NCBI GenBank assembly: GCA_013397115.1 | Contig: VWZW01004694.1 | Coordinates: forward strand, 215,888-279,887 | Direction: 5' to 3' | From: Edolisoma coerulescens | Taxonomy: Eukaryota; Chordata; Aves; Passeriformes; Campephagidae | Length of the DNA stretch: 64,000 bases | Part shown: positions 51,260 through 63,440 of the stretch, in pieces | Position numbering within the stretch: position 1 is the stretch's first letter | How the letters are laid out: each line of letters starts with the position of its first letter | Position numbers and translations under genes: made by a program | The notes under the pieces: model-generated | Seen by the model: the letters and a program-made list of their open reading frames with translations, nothing else | What the model was told of the DNA's origin: nothing | Database searches by the model: none

Positions 51260-52080
51260 CAGAAAGGATCATCTTCCTTCTGTCTTAAAGCCCATGGTGC
51301 AGCATGGTTTTAAGTACAAAATACAAAATAGCTGAACATTTATATACTAAGAGTTAGGTAATGGAAGAAACAAGAAGACTCATGTAGTGATGTGGAAGGT
51401 TCAGGGCTTTCACCAGGTGATGACAACTTGACAGGCCCATGAAACGGCTTGAAAATGGTTACAAGCATCCCCTGTGTTTTTATCTAAGGCTGCAGCCCTC
51501 AGGTCTGAAAGGAGGTTCTGGCCAACAGGATCATCCTCTTTGATCTGTTCAAACCAAAACTCAACTGTGATAACCCAATACATGAATGTAAGATAAAACA
51601 TACTGCTTAGGGTTGCAGGGGTGTTCAGATCTTGAGTGTTTTGGGTAGTGGCTGTTCTGCCTGAAGAAGAAAAAGCAGAACCACGAGTATCACATACCCC
51701 ATGTCTGATAGGACTTGCTGGAGATTATTCCTGCACCCAGCTGTCGTTATCTTGATGTCATTGAGCTCTGGGATGGTTGTAAAACAGATTCTGTTTGCAC
51801 CAGTGAAAAACTAGAGGGAGTCTTAAAAGGGCTTGGAACAAGAATAGGGGGCTAAAGAAACAACCCCATGTTTCAATAACACTCGAGCTTGTTGGAATGG
51901 ATTTGGCTTCAAATTGTACAAGGAAAACAGTTAAAGAATTTGGAAACACCTTGGTTTTTCTATCAACATAACTTAACTCCAGCTTATTTGGCCATAAGGA
52001 GGTTAAAATGTAGCTGCTGCAGGAATTCAGAGTTCTACAAGTTCTAAGTTCAAAGAAATTCTATTCCATTCTTTTTTAGG
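51260..52080. other. A-rich intronic segment of unknown origin
   Basis: The + strand is A-rich here, against the T-rich bias of the rest of the introns, so the segment looks like an insertion in the opposite sense or an old mobile-element body. On the - strand there are partial open frames at about 51410-51601 and 51758-51949, with another hydrophobic frame at about 51655-51790. None is recognisable. No terminal repeats or target duplication were found by eye. Confidence 0.3.
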
Positions 52081-53013
52081 TTAATTACCTTTATGTGTTA
52101 GAGTTTACATCCCAGTGTACTCTTCAAGAAAGACACATTGCTGTGTCAGATCAAAGCAGGGGAAGGACCAGGCAGTCAAAAATAACCCTGTGTTTTGAGG
52201 GTGAACTGCTGCCTGGGTGTCTCAGCAGGAATTGTGCTCTCGACACTTTCGGATCGGCTCAGTCGGAGCCTGGTGAGATGTGGAGGAAAAACCAAATCAG
52301 GGAGTGTGTGCTCTGAGTTGCTTGTCAAATACCCTGTTTCAGGCACTTAGAAATAGCAGGCTGTTGTGCCTTTGGATTGGAAGAGTGTGTACAGTAAATG
52401 TAAGGCTCTGGATGTCCATGAAGGTCATCGGGTGGTTTTGTTTCATTTCACAAACGTGCGTCCTGGGGCACGGAGCAGCTCCCTTCATCCCCTGCCTTTA
52501 TCCAGAGGCAGAAGTGCTTGGTGGCAGTTTCCCTTCCTGCAGCTTTCCCCACCTGCATACAGGAAGCCTGACTGCTTTCAGGGGTGTCACAGGGAAGCAG
52601 TTTCCTTGTTCCCAGTTTTGAATTCAGTCCCAGTCTCTGCATTTTCTGGAGCTGAGCAAGCTCTGTGCTGCACCATGGCCAAGGATGTTTCTAGAAGCAG
52701 TGCTGAAAGGTGATGGGATGCTTCTGGAGAGGATCTTTCAAGAGTAGAGGAAAATCCCAGCAGTATTGGAGTTTAGACTTCCAGCCCCTCTCACCCACTA
52801 AACATCCTTCTGGGATGCCAGAAAACTCTAGAAAACCAACATCGTGTATATTCCAGACACCAGCTGCTTCCTCACTGCTGGTCAGAGGCCACCTGCACCT
52901 GGATTTAGTTTATGAACTGTTTTTAAACAGTGTCCCAGAACTGCCACCATCTTTCTGGGAAGCCAGGGATGTGTGGAACAGCCGATTGTGTCAAGGCAGG
53001 TAATCATCCTCAG

Positions 53014-53075
53014 ATCCCAGAATCCCAGGCTGGTTTGGGTTGGAAGGGCCCTGGTTCCAGCCCCCTACCATGGAC
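53014..53075 (-). repeat. CR1 LINE 3' fragment (very short)
   Basis: 'atcccagaatcccaggctgg' then 'tttgggttggaagggccctg' and 'ttccagccccctaccatgga' give a - oriented CR1 tail. It has a small deletion where 'ttaaagatcatcca' would lie. Confidence 0.85.
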
Positions 53076-54130
53076 CTACAGGTGACTTCCCCTGTGTCCC
53101 ATGGCACCAGTCACATGGGATTTGACTTGCTGGGCTTTGAGGGAAGCCTCGTAGCTCTGTCCTCTCTCCAGATAATGTGCCCAGGTTCCCCTCCAGGCTC
53201 ATTTTGCTGTGGCACACTGTGCAACCTCCAGAATCATTTTCAGATGACTGATCTGCCTGTTTTGATCTGAGCAGCCCCTTCATGGTTCCTTGTTTGACCA
53301 AATGCAACTCGTGGGGCTTGTCTTTGTCCTGGACTGTGTTCGTGGCCTGTAGGTTCCACCAGCTCCCTAATCCCTTGCACATTTTGCCCTGCTTTGTTAT
53401 AATACAGCTCAGAATATGCATAATTACAATGATTTTATTTCACTTTGTGTTGTTCCGAGAGCAGAGCAGTCCTGCCTTTAGATTAAGCTTCACTCAGAGT
53501 AAAACAGAAACAGGACAGCATATGTTAAACCTGATAAAACAGTGCTCAGCCACTGTGCTTTGTCCTGCTAAGTTTATAGCAATGTCTTTCCTTATTGAAT
53601 TTTTGTAAATACCACTTCTTTGGGGGGGAGGAGGAAAGTCTGCTCAGAGTAACAGGTTTGACTGTAGATTTTTGGCACCCACTCAAAACTGTTTGCTTGG
53701 CTGTGGTGGCCAGTTCCACTTTGTAGGATGAAAGCAGTCGCTTCCTGCTGTGTGCTGCAGCAGAATGCTCCCTTCGGCTTGGCTGGCATGTGTGTCCCTG
53801 GAGCTGCTGGTGGGGAGGAGGGGAAGGGTGGGAAGCAGGACAAGCAGTGGTTCAGCAGCTTTGCCCGAGAGGGAGCTAAACGTCTCCTGTTAATGGGCTG
53901 GAGGCATGAGAGCTGGCTCCAGCCACTGTCCTTCCCTCTCTGAGTTCAGCTGAGATGTCAGGAAAACCCAGGCAGCAGCCAGGGATTGGGTTTGGCATCG
54001 TCTGGAAGCCGTGGTGGGAATTCAAGGCCTGCTGTGCAGCCTCGGGGCTCGGGGGGACGGTGGGTGTGCATCATCCCTGTGGAGACCAAAGGATCTGCAG
54101 TTAATTCCTGTTCCCTTCCCTCTCTTGCAG

Positions 54131-54235
54131 GGGCTGATAGTTCTCGGTGAAGCATCACCCCCGGATCCTGCAGTAGAGGATTCATCCCGTCCCGTTAGAG
54201 CTGAAGTTAAGCTGGAGCCTGGGGCTGACCGGCTG
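54131..54235 (+). CDS. KANSL1: KANSL1 coding exon 3 (residues 483-517)
   Basis: After TCTCTTGCAG the exon opens GLIVLGEASPPDPAVEDSSR, matching the GLIVLGE start of the equivalent human exon, and ends at a Leu codon before GTGAGT at 54236. It is 105 bases and phase 0 at both ends, so skipping it would keep the frame. Beyond the first seven residues it is poorly conserved, Pro- and acid-rich and probably a disordered linker. Confidence 0.93.
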
Positions 54236-57200
54236 GTGAGTGCCAGCACTGGGACTGACTGGTCCAGGTGCTTCACCTACACCAGTTTTGGGGGAGGGAA
54301 GGGTCATCCCTTAAACTGTGGGGCAGAGGGATGCTCAGACCATGGGACTGGCCTCCTGGGGCAGCTCCTCCCTGTGACTCCGGGTGGGAATCACTGATCT
54401 TGGTCTGTAGCTCACCCCCTCCCACCTTATTTTGGGGTTAATAAACAATAGGATTTAAACACCTTTTAGAACAGAGTTCCTGGGGGCACCTTTGTAATAT
54501 GCATTAGCATTTTGTGAAGCTTTAAAATCCTAACTAATCCTTATCCTCCAGCAAAAAAGTACCTCAAACTGAGAGCAGCATGATTAGCAAAGGCTGCTAA
54601 AGATGTGGCTATTTAATATCTGCCTGAGCATTCCCCCTTGGAAAGGGCACTAATGATTGCAGTGAGATGCACTGGAAACTATGCAGAGTGCCAGGTATTT
54701 ATTATTTAATGCAGAAATGTAGGGCACAGACTAAAGGCTTGATCGTACCGTTCAGCCTGGCTGTGATTGCTTTGGGTCCTGGGGGACACATCGATGTATT
54801 AAAGTGGAGGGTTTGGAAGTTGTGGTGGAGTCGGAAGAGCAGGATGGTCCCTGTGTGGCTCAAACTTCTGCTGCCAGGCTGCAGCATTCCTGCCTTTCTG
54901 TCCCAAGCTGCAGCATTCCGGCTTTTCTCTCCTAATGCCACGACTGGATAGAAATGGGGTGTCACTGCAGCTTGAGGTTCGTGCACCAATGTTCAGTGTA
55001 GGTGACACAGGTGAAAACGCTTTACTAGAAGTGACCATAAAATTGTACTTGGAGTGTTTTCCTCTGTCCCTGGTAAGAATTTGTCAGAGATTTCCTGGTA
55101 CTGAGTGATAATATGAAATACTGTGAAATTTTTTATGAACGCCAGACTGCAAAGGGGTTATTGCAAATGATTGTAATAAAATATCTCTTGGGTTGACACT
55201 GGCTTTCAGATGTGTGTTTGGGGTTTAAGTCTTTCATTAGCAGATTAGCTGAGCCCCAAACTGCCGGGTGACTTGGTACAAAGGAAGGTTTGGCTCCCAG
55301 CTGAAATAGTAGGTGGTGTTTGAGATAAAAGCAGAGCCGGAGCGCTGGGGACGGGGCCCAGGGACTGCCAGGGCCCGACGGAGTCGCGGGCGTTGCGCGG
55401 CGCCGGGCAGCGATGCCCCTGTGCCGTGAGCTCCCCTCCCCTTCCCTTCCTGTGCTTTAACCCAGGAACACCTGGAGAATAATGAACCCGTGCAGCGACA
55501 GCGTGCTCCGGCTGGCCTCAGGAGCAGCTCCTGCACTGATGGATTGGCTGTTGTTTGGGAGCTGATAACAGAGAAAAATGATCAAATTTATCAGGGATAG
55601 GGAGAATATTTTCTTCTTGTCTGTTTAAATGTTTATCTGACATGAGTGTATTTTCAACCTGGAAATGTGCGGAGGGAAGGACTGTCCCACCTGACTTTGT
55701 CCCTACATGGAATCATAGAATCCCAGAATGGTTTGGGTTGGAAGGGACGAGTCCCACCCCTGCCACGGGCAGGGACAGCTTCCAGTATCCCAGGTTGCTC
55801 CAAGCCATGTCCAGCCTGGCCTTGGACACTCCAGGGATCCAGGGGCAGCCACAGCTGCTCTGGGCACCCTGTGCCAGGGCCTCCCCACCCTCCCAGGGAA
55901 GGATTTTTCCTGATATCTACTCTCCTTCAGCTTAAGGCCATAGTAAAGTAACATTAATACGTAGTAAAGACATTTTCCATATAACTTATAAAACCATCAT
56001 ATTGTCCTTTTTAGAAGTGTCTTAGACATCATCTTGGAATGTTCAAAACAGTGTCTGTAGATTCCTGGTGAATGGTGGAATAGAAGCTGCTTGCTTCTGT
56101 CAGGTTTGGCTGCTCACAGCCCTCTCCCTGTTGCTGTGTTTACTCATTTTTACATTGTCCCTTTTATCATCCCTTTCACTTGGGTCTGAGCTCTTCAGAC
56201 AGAGACTTTTATCACTGCAGGGCTCTCTCGATGGAGACTCGATGGCTCTGGCAGGTCTTGGAGGTACCAGTGGCCCAAATCATGGACACTGAGAGCAGTG
56301 AAAAACATCCTCTAATGCAGGCTGCAGGTTCTACCTGGCACTTCTTGTGGCCACTCCTGCAGCCCTGAGTGCCTTCTTGGAGCCTGCTCCTGGGGAGGGT
56401 GTTTATTCCCTGTTTATTCCCCTTCCCCAGGGACATACACATCACTCCACACTCCCAGCTTCTCTGTGACAGTGCTGGAAGTGTCACCCCTGGAACCGCC
56501 GCCTCCGGCACCCAGCCCCTGGGTTTGTGCTTAATTAGGGCTGCTCGTTAGGGCGGGGTGTTGAGTCAGAGCCCTGATCTGCTCCGAGCCAGAGATTACC
56601 CAGAGATGTTCCGGTGGTGCGTGAGGGCTCTCCTGGAGAGGTGCTTATCATTTTGGCACCCTCCAGGCGTTTTTCCCCCCAAACTGGCAGAGCAAGAGAC
56701 ACATCTGCAACGTGGAGCAAAGGGAGGAGTCCATCCTGTCTCATCCCCTGCTGCCTTGGATCTCCTGCTCTCGTGAGTGCCTCCCTGGGCCAGCCTGCGT
56801 GTCCTTGGGCAGCAGCTTCATACGTGGGATGTGGCTGATAATCCCCAGGAGGAACTAATCCTATCACCAGTGGAGGGAAGGGCTTTGCAAATAAGGCCTG
56901 GGAATATCTGCTGGGAAATGGAAGCTCAGTAGGTGAATAAATATTTTTGCCTGAAGATGGAAATAACACAAAGCCCTGAAGACATAACTTGGCTGTTGAT
57001 TTTGGTTCCTTGGATTGCTTGTCTGGTGAGGGGGCTGCACTCGAAATGTTCAATTAGGAGGCAGTATCTAGTAATAGGTGAAGGTCTGAACCTTGCCTGC
57101 TTTATTGGGTTTTTTTGGGAATACAGGGGACGTTCCTGGTATGATCTCATGGCTGCCTGTCCGCACACAGCGGCTTTGCTGCCCTGATACGCAACAGCAG

Positions 57201-59166
57201 ATGTGCTACAATTGAGTCTTTGACACCCTCCAGGAGTCCCAGGGATCCTAAGGACCTGGACTTCCAGACCCAAAACACGTAGAAGAGCTCAGTCAGGAGC
57301 AGGGCTGTGATCCTGGTGCAATGGATGCTGCTCTGGCTGCCCAGACAGCCCTGGAGGACAGCGTGGCCTTGGGAGGTGCACCAGGAGCTGGTGTGAGAGT
57401 GAGAGTGCAGGAGGTGTTGGCTCTGCTCGTGTGTTGGGGTACACCCATCTCGGGGTGATAAAGAGAGCCTGGGCTGCTCCTGATAAATGCACGTTGGGTT
57501 GATGCTGTCCAGCTCCTCCAGAGGAAGCAGCTGAGTCCCTCTGTTCCTGTCTTGAACTACCAAGAAGGAGCAAGCTCTCGGAGAAGAAGTTCTTCCTTCA
57601 AGACCCTTTCTGGAGAAGAAAATAAACGATTTCTAAAGAGTTTATGAGTCATGAGTACCCGCCCTGCTGCCCCGGGGGTGCCTCCAGCGGGTGTCACGTG
57701 AAGGCTCAGCCTTGCCAAGCCTCGGGAAAGCAGAGGGAAAGTGTTCAGCTCCTGACTGACTTCACCTGGCTGGGGGGCTGGGTTTACCTGATGGCTCAGA
57801 TGTGATCTGATCTTGCTCCTGTGTCTCTCTGGGTGGCAGAGTTGCTCTCATCCTGTCTTTGCTCCCCCACGGGAGAAACGTCTCTTTTAGCAGAAGTGTA
57901 AAAACCCCAGCAAAGTTCCTCAAACAGGCCCAGGCAGAAGTTGTCTGAGTTGTTAGGAATTGCCCTTCCCTGGGCGACTCAGATTTCTGCTGCTCTGGAC
58001 ACCGTTAATCCAGCGCTGCCACGGCCTGGTTTAGTTGTTTATTGAGTTGGGGGGTGGTTGCAGGGAGGATTTAATCACTGCAATCCGGATGGGTTTGGGA
58101 TGGAGTCAGGGCCAGGCAGGGGGCTTGGCTGACCATCTGTATGGTGTCAGAGCTCTGCTTTTGCCTTTTTTATTGGTACTTGAACCACATCACCACCGTG
58201 CATGCTCAAAGGGGGAACCCCAGCAAGGGACAGGGCAGGGAATGTAGGAAGTGCTGCACGAAGGAAGAACTGAAGTTTAACCCCAGGGAGGAGTATGTCT
58301 GACACCAAAACAAGGGGCTGCACGGGTGGGGCTGGAGGTGATGAGTGCCAGAGGTATGGACACACTGGGCCATGCCCAGGTGGGGAGCAGGAATGTCACT
58401 GGTGGGAGGTACAAAGCCAGTGTGTGCTTGGAGGCTTGATGGCAATCCTGCTGCTCCCTGCAGAGCTGGGGGTTTGTGTTTCAGACCTCAGGCAGGAGGG
58501 ATTGGGGAGCACAGTGTCTTTAACTCAATTTTTACTCACTTTCCTCTGCCAGAAAGGTGTTTCCAGCTTTATGTTTATCCATCACTTTTAGCGTTACGGA
58601 CTCGCCCTGCTCCCATCCAAACCCCACAGCCTGGGTTCACACTCATTTAAAACACTCCTTAAAGTGCTGTTTGGACTGTGTTTGCACAGGTAGTGAGTTT
58701 AAATGCAAATTCAGTTTTGCAAGTCTGTTCCCCTCTCCCTCCCTCCCTGTGTTCACCCAAAGTGCTTAGGCAGGAGCTTTCAACCACATGGCTCAGAAGA
58801 GAAACCAAACTGCAGGGGAGACTGCAGAGGTTTACAGGTGGTGATGAACTTGTTTGCACCATGGAGACAAAATACTAAAATCTCCTTAAAGCCTTCAGCC
58901 TTTCATGCTCCTGATTGCCTGAGGGGAATTAAAGTCCTTTGGATCTTGGAATGAAAGAGCTGCTGTGTATCCATCCTCTTGCTCTCCCTAAGATCTCCTT
59001 ATGCCCCTGGTCTCCTGTTCATACAGTGACTTCTGAACCCTGGTTTGAAGTCCTGTGTAGAAATCCATGGCTACAGTGCAGAATCCTCAACTAGAACCCA
59101 GGAATAAGAAAATTGTGGCTACTTAAGAAGCTTTTATTAATTTATATTTTTCTCCCCCTTCCTTAG
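54236..59166 (+). other. KANSL1: KANSL1 intron 3
   Basis: Donor GTGAGT and acceptor CTTCCTTAG are good. It contains one 230-base CR1 (55708-55938) and a small CpG-enriched patch near 55335-55430. The stretch 57200-57640 has an AATAAA near 57610 but no associated gene I can support. The rest is ordinary unique intron. Confidence 0.9.
55708..55938 (-). repeat. CR1 LINE 3' fragment
   Basis: A - oriented copy from 'atggaatcatagaatcccag' through 'tccaggggcagccacagctg' and 'ctgtgccagggcctcccca' to 'ctctccttcagcttaaggc'. It lacks the 'ccttaaagcccatcca' block after 'gttggaagggac'. Confidence 0.94.
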
Positions 59167-59282
59167 AGTGTGTCTGGATCCCAGCCACTAGAAAACTTGG
59201 GTATTTCTGCTGCAAATACTCCTGAATCCCATCCCGCCAAGCCCTGTGGAGCACCAAGACCTGTCAATGGAGTTATTAACAC
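59167..59282 (+). CDS. KANSL1: KANSL1 coding exon 4 (residues 518-555 plus 2 bases)
   Basis: The exon starts after TTAG at 59163-59166 and encodes SVSGSQPLENLGISAANTPE and, at its end, RPVNGVINT. The SVS..QPLEN and RPVNGVINT anchors are those of vertebrate KANSL1; the middle is divergent Ser/Pro-rich linker. It ends AAC AC|GTAAGC, and the split Thr codon is completed by T at 60660. The phase agreement with exon 5 supports both junctions. Confidence 0.93.
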
Positions 59283-60659
59283 GTAAGCTCTTGGAGATTA
59301 TGGGAGGAGTTTGCTTTTATGATCTTGGCAACATCCCATAGGAAACTGGGTTGTGACTGGGTTGGTAATGGTATAAATGGTGTCTTTTTTCAAAAAGTAC
59401 AGTAGTAGATCATGCCTGGAAACATTTTGCAGGAGATTGCTTGCTTGAGGTTTTCTGCTGCATTGTTTTGCTGAAAATGGAATTAAACTGAGCTGTGTTT
59501 ACATGAACAAGCCCTGCAGGCAGCCATGCACTGAGCTTGGGCAAAACTTGTTTCTTTATGAGTAATTTTAATACATCTGCAAATTGTGTGATTCAAAGGT
59601 ACTGATGCCCTGCTCGCAGAATTACCTGTAACCACTGACCCACTTTATTGGAGTTATGGAGAATCCCATTGATATGGAGAGTAAAACTTCCTAAATTCTT
59701 TATTTCTCCAGGCTGCTTTTGTTGAGAACGTCTTGAAGTGGGTAAATGAAAACAAGTGAGAGACATTCCCTGATGCTACAGGGTTGAACCACTTAAAAAC
59801 CCTTGAAAAACATTGCACTTGCTCAGTGCCTTGAGGAGGCAGGGGAAAAGAGAGGGAAAAAGGGAAGGAGGGAGGGAGGGATGGATCCTGCACCGATGTA
59901 GCGCGAGCAGGCATAGGAGGCTCGGATCAAGGAGCCCACGGCTGCAGCTGGAGCACTGCAGGCTGTAACAGAGCCCTTTATATCCCCGTAGCCTTTGAAC
60001 TGCACAGCCTTAGACCACAGGGCTTTAATGTTTTGCATTTTTAGAAATGAAACACTTGCAGCATAGACATGAAAAGGGTCCGTAGATGAGGCGCTGCTGC
60101 GCTGGGATCTGCTCGGGGCACGGGGTATTGATGCCAGGGCTGCTGCATCCTTTGGGCCTAAGACAGAGAGGTTGATGTTAGCACTGCACCTTTCTGGGCT
60201 CACTGCTGAGAGCTGGCATGGGTAGAGATCTCAAATATTCATCAGAACCAAGTTTACATCAGGGTTAAATATTTTTTCTATAAAATTATATGTTCTCTGG
60301 TACTCGGACTAATGAAAATCTCTTGTCTTAAGATTCCCCAAACTCTAGTTCTGGAGGAAGCTGAATTCTAGGGTTAGAGCTGTTCAGGTTAAGAGCGGCT
60401 TTTGCTCTGTGATGGGCTTTCAATGCTGGTTTTTTGTTCAGAGCTTCCAAAGGTATTTTGTCAAAGGTTCAGTCGTGGGAGAGTGGAAGGTGACCGAAGT
60501 AAAAGCAAAAACCTGAGTTGGTTTAATAAAACCTGTTGCCTCATGAACTGCAGAGCTTTAAACTCAGCTTGGAGTGTTTGCTCAGGTGTGAACCATGAAC
60601 CTGCTGGTAGTGCTGCATGAATAACAGGGGTTTTCTTATTCCCCTCTCTTGCGGGACAG
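59283..60659 (+). other. KANSL1: KANSL1 intron 4
   Basis: Donor GTAAGC is consensus. The acceptor follows a pyrimidine tract interrupted by 'gcgggacag', so it is weaker than the others. A GGGA-type purine run lies at about 59860-59880. No CR1 or other gene is seen. Confidence 0.88.
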
Positions 60660-60849
60660 TCTGCAGCCTGGCCTGGCAGAACACGCTCAGGGAGATGGCC
60701 AGGAAGCTGAGGAGCTCCTGCATAAAAAGCAGCGCCTGTCCCTGGTCCCCTCGGACGGGACCTGTGTGGCCGCTCGCACCCGCCCCGTCCTCAGCTGCAA
60801 GAAGCGACGGCTCGTCCGACCCAGCACCATCATGCCCCTTTCCAAAAAG
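60660..60849 (+). CDS. KANSL1: KANSL1 coding exon 5 (residues 556-619), WDR5-binding motif
   Basis: This exon carries the element by which KANSL1 docks on WDR5. The motif Ala-Arg-Thr-Arg-Pro-Val-Leu-Ser is encoded at 60772-60795, and its first Arg (codon 60775-60777, residue 595 here) corresponds to the Arg reported to enter the WDR5 arginine pocket in human KANSL1, where MLL1 also binds. It is preceded by LLHKKQRLSLVPSDGTCVAA and followed by the basic CKKRRLVRP, a likely nuclear localisation signal. Length is 190 bases and it ends phase 0 at AAG|GTGAGT. Compared with the human protein, the Ser stretch before DGTCV is shorter and the first 20 residues vary. Confidence 0.95.
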
Positions 60850-63440
60850 GTGAGTTGGGTGGGTTTTGTGCTCTTGTTTTTCTTGTAAAGATGGAAAAAA
60901 CAGCAGGAAGGAAGAGCAAGACAGCAGGGCTTCAAAGGCTGTTGGAAAAACAAAGGAGAAACGAAGGAGAAGGTTGTGACGTGTTGGAAGATTTTTCTTA
61001 GCTGTCACTGGGGAGGGAAGATGCTGAACTCGTGAGTTTTCTTAAGCCAACCAGCCTGAGGTGAACTCAAGGCCAGGTAGGTCAGTGTGGCACAGTCTGA
61101 GCAGGAGAAAGAAGCTCTGAGAAGTCAAATATCAGGAAACCTTAACTCTGACACAGGAATTTGCAAAGCCCCAGGAACTCTCTGCTGCTGCTCAAGGGAA
61201 AACCACAGTTGTCTGCCCAGGCATATGTGGGATGAATGCCCTGTCTCTTCCTGTTTTGTTTTCTTTATTATTATTTTTTATACTCCTCTCCCTTATGCAG
61301 AATTCATTCAATGGAAATACAGTTTATTGCCTGTATGAGGAAGGGCTGTGTTTCGTTCTTTTTATTTTCTCTTAGGAATGCCATAAACTGTCACTTGGAG
61401 GGAAAATAGTGAGAAATGGAGGAAATAAGGACCTTTATTTGTGCATGCAGAACCATAATGGCAAAAATCCCCTTACCTTTGAGACAAAGTGTTTCAAGTC
61501 AAACTTTCCCACAAGGGCTGGGGGGTTTTCAGTCTGCGGATGTTTTAAAGAGAAGCTCCAAAAGCAGCATTTTTCTGAGCAAAATAGGTTCTTGCTGAGC
61601 TGAGTCAGCTTTAACTGATCACTTATCTGCAGTTTTATCTGGGGTGTTTCTGGGAGAGCTCTGCAGTGATTACTTGCAAGATCTTCAGTGAGTTGGAAGT
61701 TGATGAACTTTCTCATGGTTGATGCTGCCTTGTGCGCTCAGTGCTTGACGAATTGGCTGTTAATTCTGTGTTAGATCTTTGTTGTTGTCATCAAATGCAT
61801 TTGGTAACCAGAGATGGTTCAGAAGAGCAGTTCCAGGGACGGAAGAAGTGCCAGAGAGCAGGGGATTTCTGCACACTCCTCCAGTCATTCCAGAGACAGC
61901 TGAGTCATGGCCAAGTCGTGCTCCAGAAATACCTCCAGAAATACCATGTCCAGTCGCCCCCACTCCTGCCCAGCACAGAGTGGCTGTGTGGGTTGAACTT
62001 CACACATACATTGCACATACGATGTGGGGTTTTTGATCTTGTAATGTTTTTATTGTTTTCCTCACAATTTGGTGCACTCATTTGTTGGAACGTGTGCCCC
62101 AAGCTGGGGGCAGCCCTCCAGCTCACACATTGGCAGAGTGGCAGGGTCGCCTCTCTCCTTGCACAGCCATCCTGGTTAGAAAGCCCCGTGGGCTTAATTT
62201 TTATTATTTTTTATTAATTAATTAATTCCCAGCAGTGGTTCAGCACTGCTGATTCATGCTCATTTTTGGATCCATCACAACCTCCACATCCTCTGGGCAG
62301 AACTTCCAGAGGCAGCAAAGTAACTGCTTAGTTACCTCTTCCTCCTCTTCTCTGGGCACTGCATTTGCTTCTTGCATTTGCCCTCAGTGAATTATATTTG
62401 ATTTATTTTAGATAATTTCTCTGAACCTATAACCAGGAGTGGGTTTACAGCTCTATCTTTCAAGCAGCCCTTCCCAGTGTAGTGTTACTTGCTGTGGATA
62501 TTCTCTCCCATCCTTCAAGTCATTCATGGAAATTAATTGAATCATTCTGACTCAGAACAGGCTTCTGCAGGATCCAGTTTGATCCATTCTTCCATTTTGG
62601 TGGGGAATCAGGGGTTGTTTTCTCTGCGTGGGATTTACCTCCAGTTGGGTGTCTGCCTGCAGTGGTTTCACACAAATGAAGTCTGTGTCAAGTCCATAAA
62701 TCTGGGAATTGAGACTCTGTCCTGGATTAAGGAACAAGGTTGAGAACCACCTTTGTCACTCTGTAGATGTCCCTGGAAGTGTCAGCTCCTGGCATATAAT
62801 GATGGCTCTGACCCATTGGAACTAAAAACAGCTTCTTTCCCCCTTCTCTGACAGCAGAATTGTGCTGCCTCATGGTTTTTATAAATGAGGTTTCAACCTA
62901 GATAAAATTAAACACTTTTAGTCAAATTTAGCAGCTGTTAAACTGTCTGTGCTGGTAAGTCGTAGTTTTCAGTTGTGTTTATGCAAAGTGAAAGCATCCT
63001 CTCGTGAGGCCAGACTACATTAACGGGTTCTGTACAAGGTATAGGGAAAAAAGGGGGGTGTGTGTATGTGTGTGTGTATATATATAATAATTATGCATAA
63101 TACATATGATAATTATTATTGAATATATTATACATATATTATACATGATAATTATCATTTTATAACAATATAAATGTCACGTAAGAACTATTCAGTATAA
63201 TAAATGCTATAGAAATAAAATGAATTTATAATGTATTTATTAATAATAACATGTAACTATATAAAATATAGTATTTTTATGTACTTTAGATGCATATAGA
63301 AGATGTATTTTTATATATATATATGTGCAAGGAATATGAAAAAAGGGAAAGCACCCCCGGGATGTTTTCCGCGAGCTGTCAGGGGTGTGGGCAGAGTCCC
63401 CGGGCTCGCTGACCGGAGCTGTCCCCCCGTGCCCCCGCAG
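60850..63440 (+). other. KANSL1: KANSL1 intron 5
   Basis: Donor GTGAGT and acceptor CCCCGCAG are consensus. It is ordinary intron until about 63050, where a TG/TA repeat and a long AT-rich tract begin. A short (TTAA)n-like patch lies at 62208-62226. No gene is visible in it. Confidence 0.9.
63050..63330. repeat. TG/TA microsatellite and AT-rich low-complexity tract
   Basis: It begins with a short (TG)n and (TA)n run, then about 250 bases made almost only of A and T with repeated 'ataattat' and 'atacatat' words, several of them self-complementary. It ends about 110 bases before the GC-rich exon 6. It could form hairpins and is likely length-variable. Confidence 0.9.

Larger units (their letters stand above)
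50323..54130 (+). other. KANSL1: KANSL1 intron 2 (coding numbering)
   Basis: Donor GTGAGG and acceptor CTTGCAG are both consensus. The interval contains one short CR1 tail at 53014 and an A-rich segment at about 51260-52080 whose composition differs from its surroundings. A T9 run lies near 50831. Apart from these I see no gene or RNA. Open frames reach about 118 codons and match nothing I know. Confidence 0.9.

Noticed and set aside
57200..57650. Possible terminal exon or LTR with AATAAA near 57610
   Set aside because: No LTR ends, no splice acceptor leading into a coding frame, and no similarity I recognise; AATAAA occurs often by chance.
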